DNA of 64,000 nucleotides, taken from Herbiconiux sp. VKM Ac-1786. GTDB taxonomy: Bacteria > Actinomycetota > Actinomycetes > Actinomycetales > Microbacteriaceae. The notes below the pieces were generated by a model. The model saw only the letters and a list, made by a program, of their open reading frames with translations. It did no database searches and was not told the DNA's origin. Position numbers and translations under genes: made by a program. Shown here one piece after another: positions 33,813 through 43,271 of this stretch. How positions within the stretch are numbered: the stretch's first letter is position 1; each line of letters starts with the position of its first letter. Where the stretch lies: the NCBI RefSeq assembly GCF_015350805.1, contig NZ_JADKSG010000001.1, forward strand, positions 124,001 through 188,000. Reading direction: 5' to 3'.

Positions 33813-35939
33813 GTGGCAGCTACTCGGAAACGTCCCGCAACGACCCCCGCCTCCAAGGCCCGTACGAAGGTCGAGGCGCCACCGGCGACGCCCGCCGTCG
33901 CAGAGCCGGCAGCCCCGGCCGCGGAAGCCTTCCGCCCCGGGGTCGGCCGCATCCCCATCCTTAACGTCTTCCCCTCGGTCGACGGCGGCCGCTTCACCGC
34001 GAAGGGCTACGTCGGCGAGGTCATCCCGTTCGGCGCCACCGTCTTCCGCGAGGGCCACGACGCCGTCGGCGCCCACCTCGAGCTCGAGGCCCCCGACGGC
34101 ACGGTCGTCGACCGCCCGCTCAGCCGCACCCACAGCTGGGACGACGAGTGGCGCGGCCTCGCCCAGGTCACGAGCCCCGGCGCCTGGCGCTTCCGCATCC
34201 GCGGCTACAGCGACGACTACGCCACCTGGGAGCACAACGCCAGCGTCAAGATCGCGGCCGGCATCGACGTCGAGCTGATGTTCGCGATCGGCGCGCAGCT
34301 GTTCCACCGCCTCTCCACCGAGGAGCACCGCCCGGCCGAGGAGCGCACGCTCTTCGCCGAGATCTCGGCGCAGCTCGGCGAGACGGCGGGGCCTCCGGCC
34401 GAGCGGCTCGGTGCGGCCTACGGCACGCGGGTGACGGATGCTCTGCGAGCCCGCCCCGCCGAGAGCCTCGTCACCCATTCCGACTGGCAGCCCCTGAACG
34501 TGGAGCGCACCCTCGCGGGTGCCGGCGCCTGGTACGAGTTCTTCCCCCGCTCCATCGGAGCCGTCCAGGCCGCCGACGGCACCTGGACGAGCGGCACCTT
34601 CCGGAGCGCGGAGGCCCGCCTGCCCGAGGTGGCCGCCTTGGGCTTCGACGTGCTCTACCTGCCGCCCATCCACCCGATCGGCGAAGCGTTCCGCAAGGGC
34701 CGCAACAACACGCTCGACCCGCAGCCGGGCGACCCGGGATCGCCGTGGGCGATCGGCGGGGCGGCGGGCGGTCACGACACCGTGCATCCCGACCTCGGCA
34801 CCCAGAGCGACTTCGAGCACTTCGCCGCCGAGGTGGCGGCCAACGGCCTCGAGCTGGCGCTGGACTTCGCGCTCCAGGCGTCGCCCGACCACCCGTGGGT
34901 GGCCGAGCATCCGGAGTGGTTCACGACCCTGCCCGACGGCACGATCGCCTACGCCGAGAACCCGCCGAAGAAGTACCAGGACATCTACCCGATCAACTTC
35001 GACAACGACCCGGCGGGCATCCGGGCCGAGGCGCTGCGCATCCTGGAGCACTGGATCGCCCTGGGCGTGAAGATCTTCCGGGTCGACAACCCGCACACGA
35101 AGCCGCTGGACTTCTGGGAGTGGATCATCCACGAGGTGAACACGACGCACCCCGAGGTCGTCTTCCTGGCCGAGGCCTTCACCCGGCCGGCGCCGATGCA
35201 GGGCCTCGCGAAGGTCGGGTTCCAGCAGTCGTACAGCTACTTCACCTGGCGCAACACGCGCACCGAGATCGAGGAGTTCTTCACCTCCATCTCGCAGGAG
35301 ACCGCCGACTTCATGCGGCCGAACCTGTTCGTGAACACGCCCGACATCCTCACCGAGTACCTGCAGTTCGGCGGCCGGCCGGCCTACCTGATCCGCGCGG
35401 TGCTCGCGGCCACCGGCGCCCCGCTCTGGGGTGTCTACTCGGGTTACGAGCTGATCGAGAACGTCGCCCGGCCCGGTGCCGAGGAGAACCTCGACAACGA
35501 GAAGTACGAGTACAAGGCTCGCGACTACGCCGCGGCCGAGGCGAGCGGCCTCTCGATTGCGCGGGAGATCACGCAGCTGAACGCCATCCGCCGGGCGCAC
35601 CCGGCCCTCGGCCAGCTGCGCAACCTGCGCGTGCACGGCAGCGACGACGACGCGATCATGGTCTACTCCAAGCACCTCGACGCCGAGTTCACCCCCGACG
35701 GGGTCGCCGACACCATCATCGTGGTGGTCAACCTCGACCCGCACTCGGTGCGCGAGACGACCGTGCACCTCGACCTCGCCGAGCTCGGCCTGCCGGCCGG
35801 CTCGAGCTTCGGGGTCACCGACCTGCTCACCGGCGACAGCTGGGAGTGGTCGGAGCACGACTACGTGCGGCTCGACGCCTTCAGCCGCCCGGCGCACATC
35901 CTCCACGTCACCCGACCCACCGAAGGCGGAGCCTCCTGA
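33813..35939 (+). CDS. glgE: Alpha-1,4-glucan:maltose-1-phosphate maltosyltransferase GlgE
   Basis: Adds maltosyl units from alpha-maltose-1-phosphate to linear glucans in the GlgE pathway. 708 residues, GH13_3. An Ala/Pro-rich N-terminal extension of about 40 residues precedes [21 protein letters not shown]. The catalytic regions are [17 protein letters not shown] near residue 347, [18 protein letters not shown] near 420 (Asp nucleophile), [15 protein letters not shown] near 448 (Glu) and [16 protein letters not shown] near 506. The stop overlaps the glgB start as TGATG. The start is a GTG with no ribosome site and a -10-like TAGGGT at 7 bases. The genes for maltose-1-phosphate supply are not in the window. 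Confidence 0.96.
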   Translation: MAATRKRPATTPASKARTKVEAPPATPAVAEPAAPAAEAFRPGVGRIPILNVFPSVDGGRFTAKGYVGEVIPFGATVFREGHDAVGAHLELEAPDGTVVDRPLSRTHSWDDEWRGLAQVTSPGAWRFRIRGYSDDYATWEHNASVKIAAGIDVELMFAIGAQLFHRLSTEEHRPAEERTLFAEISAQLGETAGPPAERLGAAYGTRVTDALRARPAESLVTHSDWQPLNVERTLAGAGAWYEFFPRSIGAVQAADGTWTSGTFRSAEARLPEVAALGFDVLYLPPIHPIGEAFRKGRNNTLDPQPGDPGSPWAIGGAAGGHDTVHPDLGTQSDFEHFAAEVAANGLELALDFALQASPDHPWVAEHPEWFTTLPDGTIAYAENPPKKYQDIYPINFDNDPAGIRAEALRILEHWIALGVKIFRVDNPHTKPLDFWEWIIHEVNTTHPEVVFLAEAFTRPAPMQGLAKVGFQQSYSYFTWRNTRTEIEEFFTSISQETADFMRPNLFVNTPDILTEYLQFGGRPAYLIRAVLAATGAPLWGVYSGYELIENVARPGAEENLDNEKYEYKARDYAAAEASGLSIAREITQLNAIRRAHPALGQLRNLRVHGSDDDAIMVYSKHLDAEFTPDGVADTIIVVVNLDPHSVRETTVHLDLAELGLPAGSSFGVTDLLTGDSWEWSEHDYVRLDAFSRPAHILHVTRPTEGGAS

Positions 35940-38158
35940 TGACCACCCCCGACGGCACCACGGCCCTCACCCTGCCCGAGCTCTCCGACGACGTGCTCGC
36001 CAAGGTCGCGAGCGGCTCGTTCTACAACCCGCACGAGGTGCTCGGCCAGCACCTCGTGAACGCAGCCGGCGTCTCCGACCCGATCACGGTCATCCGCACC
36101 CTGCGCCCCTTCGCCACCGAGGTCAGCGCGGTGCTCTCCAACGGCGCGCGCGCCTCGCTCACGCACCTCTGGGGCGGCATCTGGCAGGGCTTCACCCTCA
36201 CCGGGCTGAACGACTACGAGATCGAGGCCCGCTACGACGACGGCTCGGTCTGGACGGCCGACGACCCCTACCGCTACTCCCCCACGCTCGGCGAGCTCGA
36301 CCTGCACCTGATCGGCGAGGGCCGGCACGAGAAGCTCTGGGAGGTGCTCGGCTCGCGCATCGAGACCGTGCGCGGCGTCGACGCCGACACCGAGGGCACC
36401 GCCTTCGCCGTCTGGGCGCCGCACGCCAAGGCCGTGCGCGTCATCGGCGACTTCAACGGCTGGGACGGCACCCGCCACGCCATGCGCAGCCTCGGCGGCA
36501 CGGGCGTCTGGGAGCTGTTCATCCCGGGCATCGGCGCCGGCTCGAACTACAAGTGGGAGATCCTGACCCAGCACGGCCAGTGGGTGCAGCGCGCCGACCC
36601 GATGGCGCGTGCCACCGAGGTCCCTCCGCTGACCGCCTCGGTGATCGGCGAGAGCTCGTACACCTGGCAGGACGACGAGTGGATGACCACCCGCGCCTCG
36701 ACCGACCCCCACGTCAACCCGATGAGCGTCTACGAGATGCACCTCGGATCCTGGAAGCCGGGGCTCGACTACCGCACCCTCGCCGACGAGCTCATCCCCT
36801 ACCTGGAGCACACCGGGTTCACGCACGTGGAGTTCATGCCGCTGGCCGAGCATCCGTTCGGTGGCAGCTGGGGCTACCAGGTGACCGGCTACTACGCGCC
36901 CACCTCGCGCTTCGGCTCACCCGACGACCTGCGCTACCTGATCGACCGCCTGCACCAGGCGGGCTTCGGCGTGCTGATGGACTGGGTGCCCGGCCACTTC
37001 CCGAAGGACGAGTGGGCGCTCGCGCGCTTCGACGGCGAGGCGCTCTACGAGCACGCCGACCCGCGCCGCGGCGAGCAGCCCGACTGGGGCACGCTCGTGT
37101 TCGACTTCGGCAACAGCAAGGTGCGCAACTTCCTCGTCGCGAACGCGCTGTACTGGCTCGAGGAGTTCCACATCGACGGCCTGCGGGTCGACGCCGTGGC
37201 GAGCATGCTCTACCTCGACTACTCCCGCAAGGAGGGCGAGTGGCTGCCGAACCAGTACGGCGGGCGCGAGAACCTCGAGGCCATCAGCCTGCTGCAGGAG
37301 GTGAACGCCACCGCCTACCGCAAGTACCCCGGCATCGTGATGATCGCCGAGGAGTCGACCTCGTGGCCGGGCGTCACGCACGCCACCAGCCGCGGCGGTC
37401 TCGGCTTCGGCATGAAGTGGAACATGGGGTGGATGCACGACACCCTCGCCTACATCGCCGAAGACCCGATGTACCGCATGTACCACCACGGCGAGATCAC
37501 CTTCTCGTTCATCTACGCCTTCAGCGAGAACTTCATGCTGCCGATCTCGCACGACGAGGTCGTGCACGGCAAGGGCTCGCTGCTGAACAAGATGCCGGGC
37601 GACCACTGGCAGAAGCTCGCGAACCTGCGCGCGTACCTCGGCTTCATGTGGGCGCACCCGGGCAAGCAGCTGCTGTTCATGGGCCAGGAGTTCGGGCAGC
37701 CGAGCGAGTGGAGCGAGGAGCGCGGGCTCGACTGGTGGATCCTCGACCAGCCGGTGCACCAGCAGCTGCTCTCGCTCGTCGGGCACCTGAACCGCGTGTA
37801 CCGCGAGAACCCGGCCCTCTGGGCACTCGACAACGAGCCGGCGGGCTTCGAGTGGATCGACGGCGGATCGTCGTCGCAGAACCTCGTCTCGTTCCTCCGC
37901 TGGGACAGCGAGGGCAACCCGATCGCGGTGCTGATGAACTTCTCGGGCGCCCCCGTGGGCCCGTACCGGGTCGGACTGCCCTTCGGCGGCCGCTGGGACG
38001 AGCTCGTCAACACCGACGCCGTCGAGTACGGCGGATCGGGCGTCGGCAACTACGGCGCCGTCGAGGCGGAGTACGTCCCTTGGTCGGGCCGCCCGGCCTC
38101 GGTGGAGCTGACGCTCCCCCCGCTCGCGGCGCTCTTCCTCAAGCCGCACCGCGACTGA
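35939..38158 (+). CDS. glgB: 1,4-alpha-glucan branching enzyme GlgB
   Basis: Creates alpha-1,6 branches on the glucan made by GlgE. 739 residues. N1 and CBM48 domains ([36 protein letters not shown]) precede the GH13_9 barrel with [13 protein letters not shown] near residue 262, [15 protein letters not shown] near 346, [17 protein letters not shown] near 413 (Asp nucleophile), [15 protein letters not shown] near 465 (Glu) and [14 protein letters not shown] near 535. The extra N-terminal module is typical of actinobacterial GlgB. It is translationally coupled to glgE (TGATG) and followed by a strong terminator. Confidence 0.97.
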   Translation: MTTPDGTTALTLPELSDDVLAKVASGSFYNPHEVLGQHLVNAAGVSDPITVIRTLRPFATEVSAVLSNGARASLTHLWGGIWQGFTLTGLNDYEIEARYDDGSVWTADDPYRYSPTLGELDLHLIGEGRHEKLWEVLGSRIETVRGVDADTEGTAFAVWAPHAKAVRVIGDFNGWDGTRHAMRSLGGTGVWELFIPGIGAGSNYKWEILTQHGQWVQRADPMARATEVPPLTASVIGESSYTWQDDEWMTTRASTDPHVNPMSVYEMHLGSWKPGLDYRTLADELIPYLEHTGFTHVEFMPLAEHPFGGSWGYQVTGYYAPTSRFGSPDDLRYLIDRLHQAGFGVLMDWVPGHFPKDEWALARFDGEALYEHADPRRGEQPDWGTLVFDFGNSKVRNFLVANALYWLEEFHIDGLRVDAVASMLYLDYSRKEGEWLPNQYGGRENLEAISLLQEVNATAYRKYPGIVMIAEESTSWPGVTHATSRGGLGFGMKWNMGWMHDTLAYIAEDPMYRMYHHGEITFSFIYAFSENFMLPISHDEVVHGKGSLLNKMPGDHWQKLANLRAYLGFMWAHPGKQLLFMGQEFGQPSEWSEERGLDWWILDQPVHQQLLSLVGHLNRVYRENPALWALDNEPAGFEWIDGGSSSQNLVSFLRWDSEGNPIAVLMNFSGAPVGPYRVGLPFGGRWDELVNTDAVEYGGSGVGNYGAVEAEYVPWSGRPASVELTLPPLAALFLKPHRD

Positions 38159-38170
38159 CGCCGGATCGAC

Positions 38171-38218
38171 CCGTCGAAAAACGCCCTCTCGATGACCTGA
38201 GAGGGCGTTTTTCGACGG
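38171..38218. terminator. Bidirectional intrinsic terminator (perfect 20-bp stem)
   Basis: CCGTCGAAAAACGCCCTCTC at 38171-38190 is perfectly complementary to 38199-38218 with an 8-base loop. A5 and T5 tracts flank the GC-rich inner stem, so it can end transcription of glgB and of the convergent ybbN-like gene. Its arm sequence is unrelated to the GGGTMGCGC family. Confidence 0.9.
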
Positions 38219-38233
38219 ATGGACCGGTGCGGG

Positions 38234-39208
38234 TCAGTAGAGCAGCATCGTGAGGCGGCGGCGGGCCGCCGTCACGCGCGGGTCGTCGTTGCCGACGACC
38301 TCGAAGAGCTCCAGGAGGCGCGTGCGCACGGCGTTCTTGCCGTCGGCGTCCTGCCTGGGGAAGAGCGTCAGCAGGCGATCGAAGGCGTCGTCGATGTGCC
38401 CGCCCGAGACGTCGAGGTCGGCCACGAGCATCTGCGCGGCGAGGTCGTCGGGCGCGGCGGCGGCCGCCGAGCGGATCTCGTCGAGCGACTTGTCCTGCAG
38501 CCGCTCCAGCAGCTTCACCTGCGCGAGCCCGGCGACCGCGAGGGCGTCACGCGGGTTCTGCGCGATGGCGGTCTGGTACTCCCGGATCGCCTCGGCGTAG
38601 TCACCGCGCGCGATGGCGTCGTAGGCCTCGGCGTGGTGCGGCGGCAGCGGCTCCTCGACGGGCTCGACGACGGCGTCGGGATCGACCGGTCCGACATCGA
38701 TCGTTCCGGTGACCCCGTTCTGGGCGGCGAGCTGCAGCACCTGCTCGAGCACCGCGCGCACCTCCTCCTCGGGGTACGCGCCCTGGAACAGCTGCACGGG
38801 GCGCCCGCCGACGAGCGCGGCGACCGTGGGCACCGACTGCGCCTGGAACGCCTGCGCGAGCTGCGGGTTGTTCTGAGCGTCGATGCCGACGAGCACGAAC
38901 CGCCCGGCGTACTCCGTGACGATGCGGGTGAGCAGCGCGGTGAGCTCGACGCTCGCCTCGGCCCAGTCGGCCCGCAGGTCGACGATCACCGGCACCTGGT
39001 TCGACAGCTCGATGAACTGGGTGAACGTGGCGTCGGTGGCCTCCTGCAGAAGACCGCCGGGGGCACCGGGGGCACCGGGGGCACCGGATGCTCCGCCCGC
39101 CGCCGCGCCGGCCCCCGCACCCGGGGCTCCCGGCTGCGGTCGGTTCACGAGCGAGGACAGGTCGACGGCTCCGCGCAGGCTCGCGGCGGAGGGCGGGATC
39201 ATGCTCAC
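38234..39208 (-). CDS. YbbN/CnoX-like thioredoxin-fold TPR co-chaperone
   Basis: 324 residues. A Gly/Ala/Pro-rich N-terminus (GAGAGAAAGGASGAPGAPG) is followed by a thioredoxin fold (PVIVDLRADWAEASVELTAL; FVLVGIDAQNNPQLAQAF; SVPTVAALVGGRPVQLFQG) and then TPR helices (AYDAIARGDYAEAIREYQTA). The usual Cys-containing active site is replaced by WAEASVE, so it cannot act as a disulfide reductase; a holdase-type chaperone role is inferred from the family. The start is a GTG at 39208 that overlaps the upstream stop as GTGA and has AAGGAG 5 bases before it. It is coupled to the membrane protein gene upstream. Confidence 0.85.
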   Translation of the reverse strand: MSMIPPSAASLRGAVDLSSLVNRPQPGAPGAGAGAAAGGASGAPGAPGAPGGLLQEATDATFTQFIELSNQVPVIVDLRADWAEASVELTALLTRIVTEYAGRFVLVGIDAQNNPQLAQAFQAQSVPTVAALVGGRPVQLFQGAYPEEEVRAVLEQVLQLAAQNGVTGTIDVGPVDPDAVVEPVEEPLPPHHAEAYDAIARGDYAEAIREYQTAIAQNPRDALAVAGLAQVKLLERLQDKSLDEIRSAAAAAPDDLAAQMLVADLDVSGGHIDDAFDRLLTLFPRQDADGKNAVRTRLLELFEVVGNDDPRVTAARRRLTMLLY

Positions 39209-41037
39209 GGCAGCTCCTTGGCTTGGATGAGCCCCTGCGTGAATCCGAGGAGCTCGGCTTGACTGGTGTCGCCCGACGGCGGGATGAAGAACAGCAGCTG
39301 GTAGTCGTAGACGGCCTCGGTGCCCTTGGCCGACTCGGTGACGCCCGAGAGCGCCTTCACGGCACCCGTGGGGCTGACCGTCGCACCCGACTCGACCGGC
39401 TTCACGGTCTGCGACTCGCGGAGGTTCACCGCGACGAGTCCGCCGGAGCCGCTCGTCGCCAGCGCGATGTCCTGGCCGGGGGCCTCGACCGAGGCGAACT
39501 CCATCGACGCGGTGGTCGAGAAGCCGGCCTTCTGGTCGGCCTTGAACTGGGCGCCGACCTGGGTGCGCAGCGTGTCGCCCTCGGGGTCGACGTCGCCGAT
39601 GTACTGGCTCGCGTCGCCGTTCAGCAGGATGTCGGCGTACGCCGTCTTCAGCTGGTCGGGCGTGAGCGTCAGCAGCTTGGTCTCCGGCGCGAGGCGGGTG
39701 GTGCCGACGCTCGCCGCCGCCACGGGCGGCAGGCTGGTGTCGGGCTCCAGCGAGATCTCGTAGTAGACCTTGTAGTTCGCGCGCGGGGTCTCCTGCACGA
39801 GCATGAGCGCGACAGGCGGCACCGAGGTGTCCTCGGCCTGCACGACGGTGAAGACCGTCTTCGGCCAGGTGCTGCTCGCCTGGGGCAGCACGACCTGCAG
39901 CGGGCCGGCCGGGATGGCCTGCGGCGCCGGGTACTCGGGGTAGCCCGCGCGGATGGCGTAGGTCGCGCCGCGCAGGTCGAGCGCCGGGCCCTCGAAGCGG
40001 CTGGACAGCGCGTCGGTGCTCGACGCGGCGTCGCCCTCGGCGGCCACGGTGGAGATGTTCGCCACGATCGCCTCGAGCTGCGCCTCGGTGACCGCGGGGG
40101 TCGGCGAGTCGTCGTCGGCGTCGTCGGCCGGCAGGCCGCCGTCGGGGCCGGGGGTCGCCGTCGGGTCGGGGGTCGCGGCCGTCGTGGCGGCATCCGTCGA
40201 CGTCGCCGGGGCGGCCTGCGGCCAGTAGTCGCTCGAGCAGCCGCCGAGCGCCACCACGCTCGCGAGGGCGACGGGCAGCGCGATCATCGGCGCGATCGAG
40301 CGCCGGCCGCGCTTCATGCCCGACTCGATGGCGTTGGTGCGCGACGGCGAGAAGCGCTTGCCCTTGGGCAGCGCCGGCGGCTTGCGGCGGGGACGCTGCG
40401 AGCGGCGCATGTGCAGGAGGCCGAGCACGAGCAGCACGAGCCCCGCGAACAGGAACACCACGCCGGCCACCAGGAGCGGGCCGACCCACGGGGTGGCGTT
40501 GGCGATGGGCCAGGAGATGCGCACCTGCGACGGCGCCGGCTGGGTGCCGTCGGAGGCGACGATCACCGAGTAGCCCGCGGGGAGGCTGAGCGTGCGGTAC
40601 ATGGCGTCGTCGGAGGTGAACTGCTCGAGCCACAGGTCGCTGCCGGCCGGATCGGCCGAGCCGGCCGCCACGTTGTCGGCGGCGTCGGGGTTCGCCTCGA
40701 CCGGGGTCGCGGTGATCTCGTCGGTGCCGGTGTCGAGCCCGATGGCCGTGTAGGCCGAGCCGTCGAGCCACGCCTGCACGTCGGAGGTGCGCCCGTAGGC
40801 GGCGAACACCGTGTCGCTGCCGGTGAGGGCGAGTGTCTGGCGACCGTCGTGGGCGAGCAGCGCCGACGAGTCGATCATGAGGTACGGCGTGGGGTCGTCG
40901 ACGGCGACGGTCGAGGCGACCGTGGACGGCGGGAGGAACACGGTTCGCTGCGCGACGCCGACGCCGATCAGCGCGGTCGCGATGATGAAGGCGAAGATGG
41001 CGAAGATAAAGCGCACGAAGACTCCTGACAAAGACAT
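39205..41037 (-). CDS. Actinobacterial membrane/lipoprotein-type conserved protein
   Basis: 610 residues, function unknown. An N-terminal TM (FIFAIFAFIIATALIGVGVA) precedes an extracytoplasmic region. A second TM follows (VGPLLVAGVVFLFAGLVLLVLG), then a basic loop RRSQRPRRKPPALPKGKRF. At residue 241 MKRGRRSIAPMIALPVALAS runs into VVALGGCSSDYWPQ, which reads exactly like a lipoprotein signal peptide with lipobox Cys. The remaining 340 residues form an export-type domain. The layout suggests either a fusion of a small membrane protein and a lipoprotein, or an internal start at 40317 giving a separate 370-residue lipoprotein. It is coupled to the ybbN-like gene by a GTGA overlap. It may correspond to the DUF8094 group; I am not certain. 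Confidence 0.7.
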   Translation of the reverse strand: MSLSGVFVRFIFAIFAFIIATALIGVGVAQRTVFLPPSTVASTVAVDDPTPYLMIDSSALLAHDGRQTLALTGSDTVFAAYGRTSDVQAWLDGSAYTAIGLDTGTDEITATPVEANPDAADNVAAGSADPAGSDLWLEQFTSDDAMYRTLSLPAGYSVIVASDGTQPAPSQVRISWPIANATPWVGPLLVAGVVFLFAGLVLLVLGLLHMRRSQRPRRKPPALPKGKRFSPSRTNAIESGMKRGRRSIAPMIALPVALASVVALGGCSSDYWPQAAPATSTDAATTAATPDPTATPGPDGGLPADDADDDSPTPAVTEAQLEAIVANISTVAAEGDAASSTDALSSRFEGPALDLRGATYAIRAGYPEYPAPQAIPAGPLQVVLPQASSTWPKTVFTVVQAEDTSVPPVALMLVQETPRANYKVYYEISLEPDTSLPPVAAASVGTTRLAPETKLLTLTPDQLKTAYADILLNGDASQYIGDVDPEGDTLRTQVGAQFKADQKAGFSTTASMEFASVEAPGQDIALATSGSGGLVAVNLRESQTVKPVESGATVSPTGAVKALSGVTESAKGTEAVYDYQLLFFIPPSGDTSQAELLGFTQGLIQAKELP

Positions 41038-41136
41038 TAAAAGATAGCGGATCCCCTGCCGCCCGGCGCACAGGCGGCGTTCAGGCGACAAGTAGGATTG
41101 CCTCACGTCGCCGACACCACCTTCGAGGGAGCACCT

Positions 41137-42192
41137 GTGAAGATTCAGAACGCCTTCACGCTCGGCCTCGTCGCGACTCTGGGTGTGGGTGTCGGAATCG
41201 GCATCCTGGGCGCCGTCGTCTCGCTCGCCACGATCCTCACCTACATCGGCGTCGCCCTGTTCATCGCCCTCGGCCTCGACCCGATCATCTCCTGGCTCGA
41301 GCGCAACCACTGGCCCCGGTGGCTCGCCATCCTGACCGTGCTCGTGGCGGTGCTCGGTGTCTTCACCGGGCTGGTGTTCGCGGTCGTGCCGATCATCGTC
41401 GACCAGATCTCGCAGCTGATCGATCTGATGCCCACCCTGCTGAACCAGGTGCTCGACCAGCAGTGGCGCGACCAGGCCACGAAGAATCTCGGCGGCTTCG
41501 TCGACGTGAACGAGGTCTACAACGCGATCCTCGACTACTTCCGCGACGCGGGCAACGTCACCGCCCTGGCCGGCGGTGCGCTGCAGGTGGGCATCGGCAT
41601 CGCGAGCGGAGCGTTCGGCGCGATCATCGTGCTCATCCTCACCCTGTACTTCACCGCCTCGCTGAACGGCATGAAGCGCGCGGTCTACCGCCTCGTGCCG
41701 GCCACCAAGCGCGAGCGCTTCGCCGACCTCGGCGAGCAGGTCACCGGGGCGGTCGGCCGCTACGTGGTGGGGCAGATCTCGCTGGCCCTCACCAACGGCG
41801 TGCTCAGCTTCATCTTCCTCAACATCATCAACGCGCCGTTCTCGGCCGTGCTGGCGTTCCTCGCCGGAGCCCTGTCGCTCGTGCCACTCGTCGGAACGCT
41901 CTCGGGCTCGGTCATCATCGTGCTGGTCTGCCTCATCCCGGGCCTCGGGTCACCGCTCACGGCCCTGGTCGCCGCGATCTACTACATCGTCTACATGCAG
42001 GTCGAGGCCTACCTGCTGAGCCCGAAGATCATGAACCGCGCGGTCTCGGTTCCGGGCTCGATCGTCGTGATCGCGGCGCTCGCGGGCGGCACCCTCCTCG
42101 GCGTGCTCGGGGCTCTCATCGCCATCCCGATCGCGGCGAGCATCCTGCTCATCATCAAGCAGGTCGTCATCCCCATACAGAACGAGCGCTGA
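41137..42192 (+). CDS. AI-2E family transporter (PerM-like permease)
   Basis: Polytopic membrane protein of the AI-2 exporter/PerM superfamily, 351 residues. About eight hydrophobic segments, including ALFIALGLDPIISWLERNHW, the family-typical region VGRYVVGQISLALTNGVLSF and AYLLSPKIMNRAVSVPGSIV near the C-terminus. I chose the GTG at 41137, not the more upstream in-frame codon at 41098, because GAGGGAG lies 6 bases before it and a TAGGAT -10-like hexamer ends just before 41100. Transported substrate unknown; the family name does not prove AI-2 transport. It is divergent from the membrane/lipoprotein gene. Confidence 0.85.
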   Translation: MKIQNAFTLGLVATLGVGVGIGILGAVVSLATILTYIGVALFIALGLDPIISWLERNHWPRWLAILTVLVAVLGVFTGLVFAVVPIIVDQISQLIDLMPTLLNQVLDQQWRDQATKNLGGFVDVNEVYNAILDYFRDAGNVTALAGGALQVGIGIASGAFGAIIVLILTLYFTASLNGMKRAVYRLVPATKRERFADLGEQVTGAVGRYVVGQISLALTNGVLSFIFLNIINAPFSAVLAFLAGALSLVPLVGTLSGSVIIVLVCLIPGLGSPLTALVAAIYYIVYMQVEAYLLSPKIMNRAVSVPGSIVVIAALAGGTLLGVLGALIAIPIAASILLIIKQVVIPIQNER

Positions 42193-42219
42193 CCGGCTGC
42201 CAGGCCAGCGGATGCGCGG

Positions 42220-42939
42220 CTACGCCTCGTACGTCGTCGGCAGCGGGTACGCGGCTGCGTTGACCCGCGCCACGATCTCATCGAGCACGCGGCGGGTCTG
42301 CTGCTCGCCCACCCAGAGGTGCTTTCCCCCCTCGACCTCGACGAACTCGAGGCTCGGCACGCTCGCGAACCGCTCCCGGGCCTCCGCCGGACGCAGGAAG
42401 TCGTCGAGCTCGGGCACCACCGCCACGAGCCGCTTGCCGTTGCCGTCCCACGCGGCGACCTCCTCGGCGCTCGCGCGGTGGAGCGGCGGCGACAGCAGGA
42501 TCGCGCCGTCGATCGGGTACTGCGCCCCGTAGCGCAGCGCCAGCTCGGTGCCGAACGACCAGCCGACGAGCCACGGATGCGGCAGCCCCTGCTCCTCGAC
42601 GAAGCGCATCGCGGCCGCCACGTCGTGCCGCTCCCCCTCGCCCTCGTCGAAGGCGCCCTCGCTGGTGCCCCGGGGCGAGCTCACGCCGCGCAGGTTGAAG
42701 CGGAGCACCGCGACGTCGGCGAGCGCGGGCAGCCGGTTCGAGGCCTTGCGCAGGATGTGCGAGTCCATGAAGCCGCCGTGGGTCGGCAGCGGGTGCAGCG
42801 TGACGAGGGTGGCGACCGGGTCGCCCGAGAGCGGCGTGGCGAGCTCGCCGACGAGGGTGAGGCCGTCGTCGGTGTTCAGCTCGATGTCCTCCCGGCGCGC
42901 GGGCAGCTCGGTCGACGAACGGATCTCGTGGGTCGTCAC
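42220..42939 (-). CDS. Alpha/beta hydrolase (dienelactone hydrolase-like)
   Basis: 239 residues. An early strand region VATLVTLHPLPTHGGFMDSH is followed by VAVLRFNLRGVSSPRGTSEG, the nucleophile elbow PWLVGWSFGTELALRYGA (GxSxG, Ser near residue 126), acid VVPELDDFLRP and a final His in VEVEGGKHLWVGE. The fold is like the small cytosolic hydrolases that include YcjY/peptidase S9-like members. The start is a GTG at 42939, 4 bases after the stop of the upstream 99-residue gene. Substrate unknown. Confidence 0.85.
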   Translation of the reverse strand: MTTHEIRSSTELPARREDIELNTDDGLTLVGELATPLSGDPVATLVTLHPLPTHGGFMDSHILRKASNRLPALADVAVLRFNLRGVSSPRGTSEGAFDEGEGERHDVAAAMRFVEEQGLPHPWLVGWSFGTELALRYGAQYPIDGAILLSPPLHRASAEEVAAWDGNGKRLVAVVPELDDFLRPAEARERFASVPSLEFVEVEGGKHLWVGEQQTRRVLDEIVARVNAAAYPLPTTYEA

Positions 42940-42943
42940 AGGG

Positions 42944-43243
42944 TCAGGCTCCGATTCTCCAGCAGTGGGTGTGCCAGTGCCGGCGGGCCGCCAGGTCGCT
43001 GGCGTCTCCCATCACCCCGTCGGCGCGCCAGGTCACGAGGTGGGCCGTTCCGGGGGCGATGGGCACCGAGCATCCGGGGCACGCATAGGCCTTGACCGCG
43101 GAGGCGGCCGAGACAGGCTGCACGTTCCAGGAGATGCCCCGACGGGTCTCGGTGCGCTTCCAGCCGGCCAGCAGGCGGTCGAGGCCCGGCTCGTCGTCGT
43201 CGGCTCCGCCCGCGCTGCGGCGGGGGCGGTTGCTGCGGGGCAT
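42944..43243 (-). CDS. Small conserved zinc-ribbon-like protein
   Basis: 99 residues, common in actinobacteria, function unknown. A basic, disordered N-terminus (PRSNRPRRSAGGADDDEPG) precedes GISWNVQPVSAASAVKAY and a candidate metal site: ACPGCSVPIAPGTAHLVTW, then ARRHWHTHCWRIGA. Two Cys plus a His and a third Cys/His group would bind one zinc. It is 4 bases upstream of the hydrolase and likely in one operon with it. Confidence 0.65.
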   Translation of the reverse strand: MPRSNRPRRSAGGADDDEPGLDRLLAGWKRTETRRGISWNVQPVSAASAVKAYACPGCSVPIAPGTAHLVTWRADGVMGDASDLAARRHWHTHCWRIGA

Positions 43244-43271
43244 GCGTCCAGTCTACGAAGTCGCGGCGCGG

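Noticed and set aside
41098-42192. Longer AI-2E permease start at 41098
   Set aside because: The codon lies directly after a TAGGAT -10-like hexamer, while the GTG at 41137 has a well-spaced GAGGGAG and starts the conserved region.
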